This document shows positions 22,687 to 32,858 of a stretch of DNA of 64,000 bases, piece by piece. Each line of letters begins with the position of its first letter. Positions within the stretch are counted from its first letter, which is position 1. This DNA comes from Tetmemena sp. SeJ-2015. Its lineage: Eukaryota; Ciliophora; Spirotrichea; Sporadotrichida; Oxytrichidae. The position numbers and the translations under genes were made by a program. Under the pieces are notes generated by a model, which saw nothing but the letters and a program-made list of their open reading frames with translations, did no database searches and had not been told where the DNA came from. The stretch is from the NCBI GenBank assembly GCA_027382625.1, contig JAJKFJ010022365.1, forward strand, positions 46,655 through 110,654, read 5' to 3'.

Positions 22687-23408
22687 TTGAACTAAAAAAG
22701 CTGTAAAAGCTTATATATAATTCAAATTTTCACAAAATATATAGGTTAAATTTATACATTTTTTTATTTTAAACCAAGAAAATAAAAACATTCGATCACT
22801 TTTTAAATTATAATTAAAATTTAAAATTTGTAACGGACAATAAAATATAATAATTTTTCAAACTAAAATTTGGGAGTCTTCTTTTCAAATTTTTTTTTTA
22901 GAGAAAATTAAATACTTATTTAAACAGAAAAAGATATTATTTTAATTAAATTATCTTATAAAATAAATTTTTGAAAATAAAGAAGAAACTTTTTAATTAT
23001 TTTTATTGAATTTGTGAATCTAAACTCTAAAAATCTTATTGGCTGAACTTCATATGAAATAAATGTGGCATCTTTCTTTATATAACCTAAATAATTATAA
23101 GTGTATTTACGATGTAGCAAAGCCAATGAAATAGAATGAAATTTTTTATATTTGAATTTCTAAAGACAAATATTTGAAGAGTTAAAAGTAAGGCAAAAAT
23201 TTAGGACTTTATATGAGAATTTGATGATAAATTAATGGCATTCGTATTTTTAAGCAAAAAAATAAATTAAGTTATAAATCGCTTCTGATTGCTTTATAAT
23301 ATTTTTAATCCTTAATATTTTATTTATTTAAAAACTTTTAATCAATAAAATGTAATAAATACTAAAAACTCTATTAAAAAGTATACCCTGTCTAAACTAA
23401 CTTACTAA

Positions 23409-24470
23409 ATGGGAGCATATATTTCGTTGCCAAATAATAAATCCAATCCAAGTGATGAACCATAAGTCCTTGTTACAAATAAAAACGAGCAGAACTCCAA
23501 AGTTATATAAATGATGATGAATAACACCTAAGAATAAGGTAAAGATCAGAAATTAAAATCATCATATCTTACATCTCAGATTCCTAAATATCTGAGAAAC
23601 GAAATCTACTAATATCTCAAATTTGAAGAGCTAGTTACTAAGATACTCAAACTCTCGCACTCTGAAATAAATATAGTGAATGAGTGCACCACATATGACA
23701 GAGAAATAATGACAACGACAGTCTGATCTTTTAAAAACAAGAACGAGGTTCTTAGTTAAAACAATTTGAACAAGTTTGATGAGCTCATGTCAAGAAATCA
23801 GATCTTAAGAATTTGTAAAAGTATGAGTATTATTTTTTAATCGCAATTATTTGACTCCAACGGCTCATTATATATTATAAAGTTGCTAAAATACGCTAAG
23901 TAACTTGAGATTTTAGCTATTAAATTTGAAGACTGGGTCCACTACTAAATTTTTATCCCCTTGATATTGTGATGAATATAATTTAAATTGAAGATTGATT
24001 AAAATAAATAATGGCTCTTATATTTTTAAACCTTCAGATGTCTCCTTTTATAGCTATTTGTATTTTCTGAACTGAGGTTTCACGCAATAAAAAGTCAGCA
24101 AAATTAATTCTATAGTTATAAGCTTAAAACGTGATAAATATTACTTAATAAGTATTATTTTAACACGTATGAAATCTATTATTCGCTTTGTGTTTAAAAT
24201 TAAATCTATTCTTCAGCAAATACTCATCTATAATAGTAGTTACAAATGGTGTTTTACTGCATTGCACGCTAGAGAGAATTCGTTTAAATTAATGCTAGAT
24301 CTAACAAGTGACTAAAAACGTTTAGTACTTAATTCTAAGATAGTGCACTGTGAGCTTTAGCAAACAATCTATAGATAATAATAATTTAAATTAAGCTGAC
24401 GCCAAATGCTTCCAAATCATTTTGAGTAATAACAATTTTATTATAGGCAGAATTAAATTAAAATTTAAAA
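23409..24470 (+). pseudogene. Array A copy 1 (MGA start, F-box-like + LRR), one premature TGA
   Basis: ATG 23409 (MGAYISLPNNKSNPSDEP). The family core follows: IPKYLRNEIYQYLKFEELV, TKILKLSHSEINIVNECTTY, FDELMSRNQILRICKSM, then DWVHYQIF. TGA at 23724-23726 stands where copy 2 has TAA (Gln). After it the frame continues to TGA 23970-23972. A second block at about 24235-24470 matches the LRR-like C-terminal part of copies 2 and 3 (LHCTLE..., YLNLRECIVS-like), in degraded form. F-box-like identity is inferred from the pattern of conserved Leu/Pro/Tyr; the function is unknown. Confidence 0.6.
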
Positions 24471-24524
24471 AACCTGAAAACACTTAGTTATTTATTCATG
24501 AAAAAAGTTCAGTTTATTTTTTTC

Positions 24525-25300
24525 GGGGGGGGGGACGGAAGTGCACCTCCCCACCCTTTTTATGGTCAAAATCGCCTAAAAATCGTCCATAGAAGCCGAA
24601 ATCGGCCGAAAATGCCAAAAAATAAGAGTTTTGGCCTTCAAAATTTCTTTGAGGGTCAAATTTCATGATTTCAATTTTTTCCAAAAATTATCTATTTTTG
24701 GTTATTAAGTCTTATTTTGATCAATAATTTCTTGTTTTTGGGACCCATCTCCTTTTAATGACTGAGTAACATTTAAACTCCGAAATATTCTTCTTCAAAA
24801 TAGTGAGACTAAGAAATGATTATCCAAAATAGGTGTGAGAAGTTCTTCAATTAATTTCCAAGAAGTTTCAACGCTATTGTCAAAATAGTAAATAAAGCAT
24901 GCTATCTTTAAGAAAACAGTAACAATGAGCTCTCTTGACTTTGAACTTAGCATGACGTATTCTTCTTAAGTAAGTATTTATATTCGAGGAAAGATAATTC
25001 TTAGATGGAGAGGACGTCTAAAAACTGCAATATTAATAAATACTGAAGGGTAGATTTCACTTATCGCGCAAATTTCCCCTAAATTATTTTTAAACCATTA
25101 TTTTAATGGTAAATTTGACTTGAAACATATTTTGAGTGAATTTTTGGAAAAAATCGAAATCATGAAATATGACCCTCAAGGAAATTTTGAAGGCCAAAAA
25201 CTCTTAATTTTTTTGCATTTTCGGCCGATTTCGGCCTAAATGGACAATTTTTGGGCGATTTTTACCATAAAAATGGGGAAGGTGCACTTCCGTCCCCCCC
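24525..25300. mobile_element. Foldback (MITE-like) element with ~165-bp inverted repeats
   Basis: The left arm 24525-24690 begins with a G run, then ACGGAAGTGCACCT. The right arm 25137-25300 is its reverse complement with about 10 % mismatches and ends in a C run. Shared internal blocks include the CGGCCGAAAATGC-type motif and the CATGATTTC box. The 450-bp centre has no supported ORF. A TTTTTTC string is present near both outer ends but is not cleanly adjacent, so the target duplication is uncertain. No transposase inside, so it is non-autonomous. Confidence 0.8.
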
Positions 25301-25674
25301 TCTTTTTTCAACTAGAAATAGTATGCAATTTATGTATTTAATGCACTTTAGATTTCGGAAAATAATTATAAATAAATTTTCCAATATTTTGGATATATGA
25401 AAATTCATTTTTTTCCTAATTTCTTTTCTTCTAACTCAAATCTAGCAATACTTCTCCAGATCTTAAAAATTTCAATGACTTCAAATTAATGTTATTAAAA
25501 TATAAAATTATAGTTAAAATTAAAATAAAAATCGAAATAAATTAAATAATAAATGAAAAGTTGTAATTTTTGGCCTTTAAATTGTAAAGTAGGTAGTTCA
25601 ATATTCCACTTGTCCAATTGCTCATTAAAATTTATTACGAGTTTATACTACTTATATTAAGAGAGGAGGTGGTT

Positions 25675-25866
25675 ATGAGGAAAAAAAGAGATGTGACAAA
25701 CTCCGAATTAGAAATTAGCCAAGTTCATAAACTTGTGTTTGAAGGAACTCGCTCCGCAGACCTCAAACGAAGAATTGGTTAGGATTAAAGGAGCTTTAAT
25801 TTCATGCTTAATCAATTGACAATAATTTCACCCAAAAACTCACACTTCAATTGGCATTTATCTTGA
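25675..25866 (+). CDS. Small ORF with helix-turn-helix-like N-terminus, unknown
   Basis: ATG 25675 (MRKKRDVTNSELEISQVHKL) to TGA 25864-25866, 63 codons. The segment VHKLVFEGTRSADLKRRIG has a DNA-binding-like helix pattern and is richer in GC than its surroundings, so it may be a remnant of a mobile-element protein lying between the two foldback elements. No family assignment. The rest of 25301-26209 is AT-rich without features. Confidence 0.3.
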
Positions 25867-26209
25867 TAATTTAAAATAATATTTAAATTTAATTCTATTT
25901 AATACAAATTCTCAGCTATAATAATTAGGCTTTAGATACTAGTTATTTATGTAATTTTAGTAGCTATTTTGCAAAAATATTATAAATCCCATTCAAGAAA
26001 TATCCTATTTATGTAAAAATCGTTCCTATCTTATCGCCATTTAAACTTTTGATTATAAAACATAAAAATGAAAATCCAAAGTGTTGTTATTAGACGTAAT
26101 TTTTTGGGGGGTTATTTTATCTATTTTAAATAAAATATTTGCAAAAAAAGAAATAATGATTTTAACAAAAACTTAGATATTATCAATAAAATTTGCAATT
26201 TAAAAAATT

Positions 26210-26217
26210 GAAAGTAA
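26210..26217. repeat. Target-site duplication, left copy (GAAAGTAA)
   Basis: Exact 8-bp match to 26815-26822, immediately outside the foldback element. Confidence 0.75.
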
Positions 26218-26814
26218 GGGGGGGGGCCTTTCCTCGACAGTAAAATTTTCAATGAATAAAGGTGAGAAAAAAATACTTTTATAGGATAATTTTTGCTCCT
26301 AAGTCTGATTCTTCCAGTTATAGAGGTGTATTCGAACATCTAAGGCTTCAAATTTCAATCCTAATTTTCTCGATTAGAGGTCAGCTGCACTTAAATAAGA
26401 TCTATATTTTAAGCTATTTTTTCGCTATTGTAAAATAAAATTAATGGTAAATTTTTAAATAGAGCAATATTTATATATAACCAAAGTTTAATTCATGACT
26501 AAAGGACAAAGGCTACAATTTTTCAGCTTAAACTTTTTGGACTTATAGCTGAAGCAGGTCATGAATTCAAAAAATATTGCTCTATTTAAAAATTTACCAT
26601 TAATTTTATTTTACAATAGCGAAAAAATAGCTTAAAATATAGATCTTATTTAAGTGCAGCTGACCTCTAATCGAGAAAATTAGGATTGAAATTTGAAGCC
26701 TTGATGTTCGAATAACCTCATAACTGAGAATGATTAACAAAATTATCCTATAAAAGTAATTTTTTCTACCTTTATTCATTAGAAAATTTTACTGTCGAGG
26801 AAAGGCCCCCCCCC
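26218..26814. mobile_element. Near-perfect palindromic foldback element, 597 bp
   Basis: The element starts GGGGGGGGGCCTTTCCTCG and ends with the reverse complement. Arms of about 270 bp are almost perfectly complementary around a centre near 26520. It is flanked by an exact 8-bp target duplication GAAAGTAA (26210-26217 and 26815-26822). No ORF. Ends rich in G/C runs match the style of the element at 24525, although the inner sequence differs. An 8-bp duplication fits hAT-like or related DNA transposases acting in trans. Confidence 0.85.
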
Positions 26815-26822
26815 GAAAGTAA
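26815..26822. repeat. Target-site duplication, right copy (GAAAGTAA)
   Basis: Exact copy of 26210-26217. Confidence 0.75.
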
Positions 26823-27009
26823 TATATTTTAGTATGCTTGTTTTCAGGTTTGCCATAATGAAATTTTTTTTTTAAAAAAAAAACACAAAAGAATTTCTAT
26901 ATTTTATTATAACTTAATTGGGAAAAAAACTTTGTCTTCGCAAATTTTTATTTCTTTTGAAATTATGATTTGATTAAGATAAATTAACAAGGAATTATCA
27001 TAAAAACAT

Positions 27010-27735
27010 GATATAACATAGGCACATAGTTTCTAGTGAATAAAGCGGAATTAATGAGCAACCCCACACGGCAAAAAAAAGCACGACCACAACAGGCGTA
27101 ATTGGGGCAAATAAACACACTACGCTCATGACATCAGTTAATCAGTGATAATGCACCGCTCTCATTTGTAAGAGAGGATCCTTGTGGCACTTCACAACTG
27201 AATCCACCCTCAACTCTCTTTCTGAGTACATCTGAATCTGCTGGCCTCACCTGGGTAAAAACCTGATTTCGTCTCTTGCTAGACCATTTAAAGAAGGAAA
27301 AATACAATTCGCTTGCTATTCGTAGAATACGTTTCCTTGGTGCTAAACTATCACCATTAATTAACATGGCTAGTGTATAAGCCTATAGTCAAGCCTCACA
27401 CGCATACCTTCATAGGCTGTATCTGCGAGCGCTAATGTAACATACTCTTACATATAACTTACTAGATTCTCTTGAGGATTTCTACCTCAGTCATTGCTTC
27501 TTGTTAGAGTCCCAAAACCCCTTCTCTGAGAGGTCACTAATCTAGGGCCATTGGGCTACAGCTTGGAACGTAGTTCAGTTCTCGTACGGCTTTCAAGTTC
27601 TCCAAAATACACGCACCTCTCTATTAGACTCACTAATCCAAATACCACAGATCACCCAGAGGATATACCCAACGTTACAGAGGCATTTATTAATGGACGG
27701 CTAATCTCTAAACATTATATTAGCCCACATTGATG
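27010..27735. other. GC-richer island of unknown origin
   Basis: About 725 bp with clearly higher GC than the flanking sequence and sharp edges. On the minus strand there are coding-looking pieces: ENLVSYMQEYVTLALADTAY and then, after a frame change, LINGDSLAPRKRILRIASEL. A single CCCAAAACCCC lies at 27511-27521. It could be a macronuclear-destined segment, a decayed mobile-element gene or a foreign fragment; nothing in the sequence decides. Confidence 0.45.
27134..27367 (-). pseudogene. ORF fragment inside the GC-richer island
   Basis: Reads MLINGDSLAPRKRILRIASE and continues through a basic stretch (KWSSKRRNQVFTQVRPADSD) to a TGA at 27134-27136, 77 residues. An upstream frame (27368-27500) looks coding too and is offset by one base, so a frameshift or excised segment is likely. 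Codon use resembles the GC-richer genes rather than the AT-rich array. No family recognised. Confidence 0.35.
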
Positions 27736-28500
27736 TCACTTCATGGGTCTTAGATTTTAACTTTAAATTAGTAATACACAGTTTCTTTATAATCTTTTTA
27801 AAATATACTTCGAAATACTTAGCTTGATTGACCAGCGATATTCTTTGATAGAATTTTTATTAAATATTTAAATATTTTGATTGATTCATTCTAAATAGTG
27901 TATATACATATTTAGAAACTAAAATGGATGAAATAGAAAGTAACCCCTTATTTTATAATCATTTTTTATAATTTTAATTTCAAAACTGCTCTAGGTTGAT
28001 CTATTTTTTAAGATTGAGAGAATTGGAAGAGTTACCTGTGGTTTGATTTTCTATATTTTATTTACCAATTTGGCATATGGCATGTGGTTTTTATATAAGT
28101 CTTCGAAAAAATTTTCACATCTCATTGATAGAATTTTTATATTTTTATTCCCTGGAATTTATTAAAGTATTCAAAATTATTAAAAGAATTAAAAGCTCCC
28201 TCCAGGGCATAGTTGATATCTATTTTTAAATAAATATTCAGTTCGTTTTTAAAAATTTGCAATCAAATAAAGTTATAAAAAAAATTTTCATTTATCATTA
28301 TTTCAACCTATCTACTACTACTTAATAGTAGAAGTAGTAAATTATAAAGAGTCATAGGTCATACATGACATAGAAGAATTTATCTAATTTTATAAAATCC
28401 ACTTGATCCAAGTCATATAGTTTATCCAAATTATTTCCTCGACCTAAATCAAATTTATTTAAATATATCAGCCCCTATTTTCTATTTATATTATTAAAGT
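27736..28500. other. AT-rich spacer
   Basis: No supported gene; short A/T runs only. Confidence 0.4.
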
Positions 28501-28539
28501 AATTACATGTTAAACAAAATAATCTATCTTCATTTTTAC

Positions 28540-30064
28540 ATATTTAAACAAGACTAAAATGTTGAAAAACTAATACTAGATGCTTGCAAAGACTAGATAA
28601 AGGAGCTGAGCTTATATTGTTGAAATTCTGTTACAAAATGGAATCTAATTATAAACATAATAAATATATTAATGGGCTAGTATTTTTAAATTATATCCAA
28701 CACTATAATTTAATCTACTATCCATTTATTTCATTTTTTAAAATACTTTATTGCCTTAGTAATTATTTTTTTTATCTTCTCTAATTTTTTTCTAATAAAT
28801 TTATTTAATTTTTATTCCTATTTGTATTTATATTTTTAGAATATTATAACTACGAAATGATAAAACAAGAAGATTTTGAGTATTATATTAACTAGGTTTC
28901 TAAGATGAAGAATCTAAAGAATCTATAAATATATAATAGAAAAAAATATAAGATAGATAATAAGCGATATTAGTTATTCCGAAATTTTATTTGAAAAATA
29001 AGTTTGACTAATTAATAATATTTCTTTTTAAAAAAAATTATGATAAGTATTCCTATAAAACTTAATTAAGTGTCAACAAGAGTTGGAGAATAAAATACCA
29101 TCTTAAATTTCGGCTAAATGGAAATTCATGATTTTTTCTTATGCTTGATTGTATTAATTTCAAAACTAAAATAAGGAAAATGATGAAGGCGGTGTTGTAA
29201 GGCTAGCTATCTTTTTATAAATAAATGAAATCAATGTATAAAATCTGCTCCCCTATATTTCAAATAACTTTCCAAAGTTTGAGGCTCATAATTTAATATG
29301 AGATAGAAAGAAAAATCCTAATAAGAATAGTATAAAAAATGAATGGACAGAGAGGCACGGCAAAAATATAAAGAAGGAAAAATTCTATATCCCAGATAAA
29401 AAATGCTTATGAAAAATTGGACTTAATTTTTATATCTCAATAGTTGAGTTATCTTAAATATGAAAACTAAAATAAATTATTGCATTTTATGAAATTTATT
29501 TTACTGTAAAACAATTAAAATTCTACAATACTTTCAGAACTCATGACCTAATCATAATTAAGATAACTTGACCTTTCTCCAGAAGTAGGAGATCTGAAAA
29601 GCTTTAAAATTCTCCTAAAAAGAGTGATTTAATTTATAGATCTGCACGATTTCATGCAAGAGATAAGAAAATTAAATACATTTGACGACAAAAGATTGCT
29701 TTATAAAATAAATATAGAAGTGGATGAAATATCTATAGATTAAAAGAATTTTGTAATAAAATACTTTCAAAATAGTGAAAATTAGATATATTAAATCAAA
29801 GTCATACCAAAACAGTATGATGCAGGAGTAAGAATCGAAGGGGATGTCATTTATAAATAGAAAAATTTGATCCAAAATTTAACATGGTTTTAAATGGAAA
29901 TATCGATATTTAATATAACTAAAATTCAACTAAAAAATAGTATTTAAAAATACTCTTTATTAATCTCCCATTTAAATGTTTAAAAACTTTTATAATTTCA
30001 CTAATTAAAATATGATAGATCTTTTATAAAAAATAAATTTGGAAGTGAAATCAAATTAATATGA
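28540..30064 (+). pseudogene. Array B copy 1 (LRR-like part and conserved C-terminal block)
   Basis: The first block at 28540-28620 reads VEKLILDACKDQIKELSLYC, matching the equivalent blocks near 40840, 46080, 53990 and 61640. The C-terminal block at 29622-30064 (frame ends at TGA 30062-30064) has IDLHDFMQEIRKLNTFDDKR, LYKINIEVDEISID, QIKVIPKQYDAGVRIEGD and a WFQMEIS segment, conserved in B copies 2, 3 and 5-9. Between the blocks the frame is broken. The unit is separated from A copy 1 by the foldback elements and the GC island. Function unknown. Confidence 0.55.
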
Positions 30065-30787
30065 TCAAATTTTCAAATTCATTTTAAGATTTATTTAAAT
30101 TATAAAATTAGAAATTTGTAATTTAGATAATGTAACCATGTCGAAATCGTTTAGGAGATAAAAGGAAAGATTTTCGTCTAATTACTTAGATTCTTGTGAA
30201 ATAAATGACTGTAAAATTTTTCTAGTTTGATTAAGTAATTCATCGGTTTGTGCTTTGCATATGAAATAGGATTACGAAGAGACCTTACCCCATTTGAAAA
30301 CAATAGTAGATTCCTAGTTGTCGCTCATTAACTCAATATAGATAAGGAGGATTAAGGGCCCACAAAAAGTAAGGATATAGATTCAGCGTCAGTTACAATA
30401 CTATTTATAGTCCTATCTAACCCAATTTTTCCCTTTTTTTTATCAAGTTAAGTCAGATCGTAGCTATTTTTAATATAATATTTCTTAAGTTGCCAACTAA
30501 CACATTGGAGTCTCTAAGTTGTTTTCTTCCTCCTAGTTTCACCAACTTTTTGAGACTAAGAGTGAAAGTTAAAAAGATGCTATTATGTTCAAGTCCACTT
30601 TCTCATCCTCTCCTGTGAGGATTAGTTTGAATTGGGCCATCAGAGTCTTAAAAGTGGCTAAATATGGTAACTACTCAAATTATACACGTGCTTTACATAT
30701 GCCCATAGGGAATTTTAATTCTACCTTATAGCTTAAGATAGTTGTTAATTAGGTGTATTACAATTATAATAAAATCGGTGACTTATT
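30065..30787. other. Left flank of the TBE-like element
   Basis: Intermediate GC, with a short ORF from ATG near 30139 (MSKSFRRQKERFSSNYLDSC) ending after about 31 codons. I looked here for a terminal repeat matching the right flank and found none. Confidence 0.35.
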
Positions 30788-32011
30788 ATGGAGTCTCTAC
30801 AGTCGCGGCCATCTCGAAAGAGGAAGTTTGACGTCTTCGATCCTCTCAATTCCTCCTTGTTCAAGCAAGCCCAATCCAGAGCGTACATCCCTGATATGAA
30901 TCTCATTCCATTCTTGGAGGGTCGCCTCCCTCAACCTAAGTCAAGGGCTATCAAGAAAGTCAAGTCTTTCAAGCTGCGAGTGAGATAAACTATTTCGTAT
31001 GAATAGCAGCTCTCGGCCATCTTTCTTCGTTTTGGATCCTTGCATTCTGACACTCATCCTCAGCTCACCTACCCTGAGGTCGCTCGGATTCTGGGACTCC
31101 GGGTTGGCGCAGTGAATATGATCGTGCAACGCTGGAAGCGCAATGGCTACGTGGTGATAGTTAGCAAGACTAGGCGAGGGCGCACTCCACTGCTTCCCCC
31201 AGAGACTGAACGTCGGATCACCTCGATCAAGGTGCTGAATGAAACTGCGCACCTGAACTTGGAGCAGCGCTGCCACTATCTCCATCACACTTTCGGCATT
31301 CCTCTGCTGTCTACATTCTGGCTGAGACAGGTTTATCGCCGTAACGGTGTCAAGTTTCGTGCCGCCGGTTACCAGTATCGCCGAAAGGGAAAGGATAAGG
31401 AGCAGGAGGCCCAATCACGTCAACAAGACTTCTCCAAGCGCGTCGCTCGGTGGATTCACGGGGGACGGCACCTCGTCTACATTGATGAGTCTACTTTCAA
31501 TGCCTGGTAGTCACCCAAGAAGAGCTGGCTCAAGGAACGCATGAAGGTTCAGATACCCAGCACACGGGGGAAAATCTTTGTCAGTCAGCAAATCAGCGAA
31601 GCAGGCGGCCTTCTCCACTCGAAGATTATATCAGGCAGCAATAATCTCCAGCACTTTCTAGCCTTCATTCGGGAGCTCTCGCCTCACCTCCCTCCTGGGA
31701 GTATTTTACTAATGGATAACCTCTCCATCCACAGAAGCTCAAGAGTGCCGCTCGCCATTCCAGTAGATTGCGCCATCGAGTTTTTCCCACCGTACAGCTG
31801 CACACTTAATCCGATCGAGCGACTTTGGTCCGTCCTCAAGCACGAGTGGCGTAAGGCTACGATCACACAGCTCGTCCTGGCCAAGGACTCATCCCCTCCC
31901 GAGTAGATACTTTAAAATGCAATTTAAGGTTTAAATTATAACTAAGTTTAAGCATTAGCACGCTCACACTACAGAACTCTGATAACTTCGCTCCGCGGTC
32001 ACTCCGTCTGA
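30788..32011 (+). CDS. TBE-type (IS630/Tc1/mariner-like) DDE transposase
   Basis: A single frame of 408 codons from ATG 30788 to TGA 32009-32011, with TAA/TAG as Gln at several positions. An N-terminal basic region is followed by helix-turn-helix (LTYPEVARILGLRVGAVNMI, about residues 95-130) and the DDE catalytic core: Asp233 in VYIDESTFNAW, Asp310 in LLMDNLSIHRS and Glu344 in LNPIERLWSVLK, a DD34E arrangement. The length (407 residues) is somewhat above the 42-kDa TBE transposase of Oxytricha. In that family the enzyme takes part in germline DNA elimination. Here it is the only intact ORF of the element and converges tail to tail, with 2 bp between stops, on the 22-kDa-type ORF. GC content is well above that of the flanking array. 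Confidence 0.88.
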
Positions 32012-32013
32012 GT

Positions 32014-32694
32014 TCACTCTGGGGCCTTCCCTTTCACAGGTGTCCGTTGCTTTGATTGGATTAGTTAAGCTTGCATGGCGTTTCTCTCCGTGATCTTAGA
32101 TTTGCTCTACTTCCTTGCTTCCATCGTCTGCTTTTCCAGTTCTATCCGTTTCTCGATTTTGCTCCTAGCTTCTCGCAGCCTCATGTACTTCAATGTTGCC
32201 CTGCCTCTGTTCGCAAAGTTCAGCCTAAGCACCTTGCCTTTCTTCTAGGAAGCAGGAAGTCCCTCTAAGAATTAAGGCGCAAGTTCTACTGTCCGGTACA
32301 TTGTGTCCACTGTTGTCCTCTTCGGCGCAGCATAGTCCTTCTAGAATATGTCTTCCTTGGGAGAATATGTTGAGAGCAAGGAGATTATCCACTTCTTGTC
32401 AGGAAGATGAGTTTTATCAATGCCTAGACTCTTTCCCATTTTCTCGGCAACGGCGAGCAACTTCTTGACAAGGACTTCCATGCAGGGAGGGCGAGGGCAC
32501 GGAAGCAACCTTATATCCTTAAAGAATGGGCACCAGGTAGTGCCGTTAATCACACTCATGATATAATCCTCAGTTACGAGCTTCGACTTGATGCTTGGAA
32601 GATAGTAGTAATTCCTCAATGCTGCTTCGTAGAGATCGATTTTGGAATTGATGCATTTCGCTAGCTGGTCCACTGTTGACTTGGAGTCCACCAT
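32014..32694 (-). CDS. TBE 22-kDa-type accessory protein
   Basis: ATG 32692-32694 (MVDSKSTVDQLAKCINSKID) to TGA 32014-32016, 226 residues in one frame with several TAA/TAG Gln codons. The N-terminal half is globular (YYYLPSIKSKLVTEDYIMSV, GTTWCPFFKDIRLLPCPRPP); the C-terminal half is a basic helix (RLREARSKIEKRIELEKQTM). The position beside the transposase, the opposite orientation and the size match the 22-kDa ORF of TBE elements; assignment by context rather than by a recognised motif. Its role in transposition is not known. The overlap-free 2-bp gap to the transposase stop argues that both ORFs belong to one element. Confidence 0.65.
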
Positions 32695-32858
32695 AATAAG
32701 ATTCTTACTATTAATTATAAAGGGGCTTCTAAAACCCTATTTAAGGAAGAGAGATTAATTCATAAACAATTTATACATTAGAAATTAATATGCTCGGGGG
32801 AGCTTATATGTTATGAATATATTTCTAATTCCTTATCTTCACTCAAGCCTCTTCCTTC

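Noticed and set aside
27511..27521. CCCAAAACCCC as a telomere or transposon end
   Set aside because: A single interrupted repeat, not at a boundary and with no inverted partner found.
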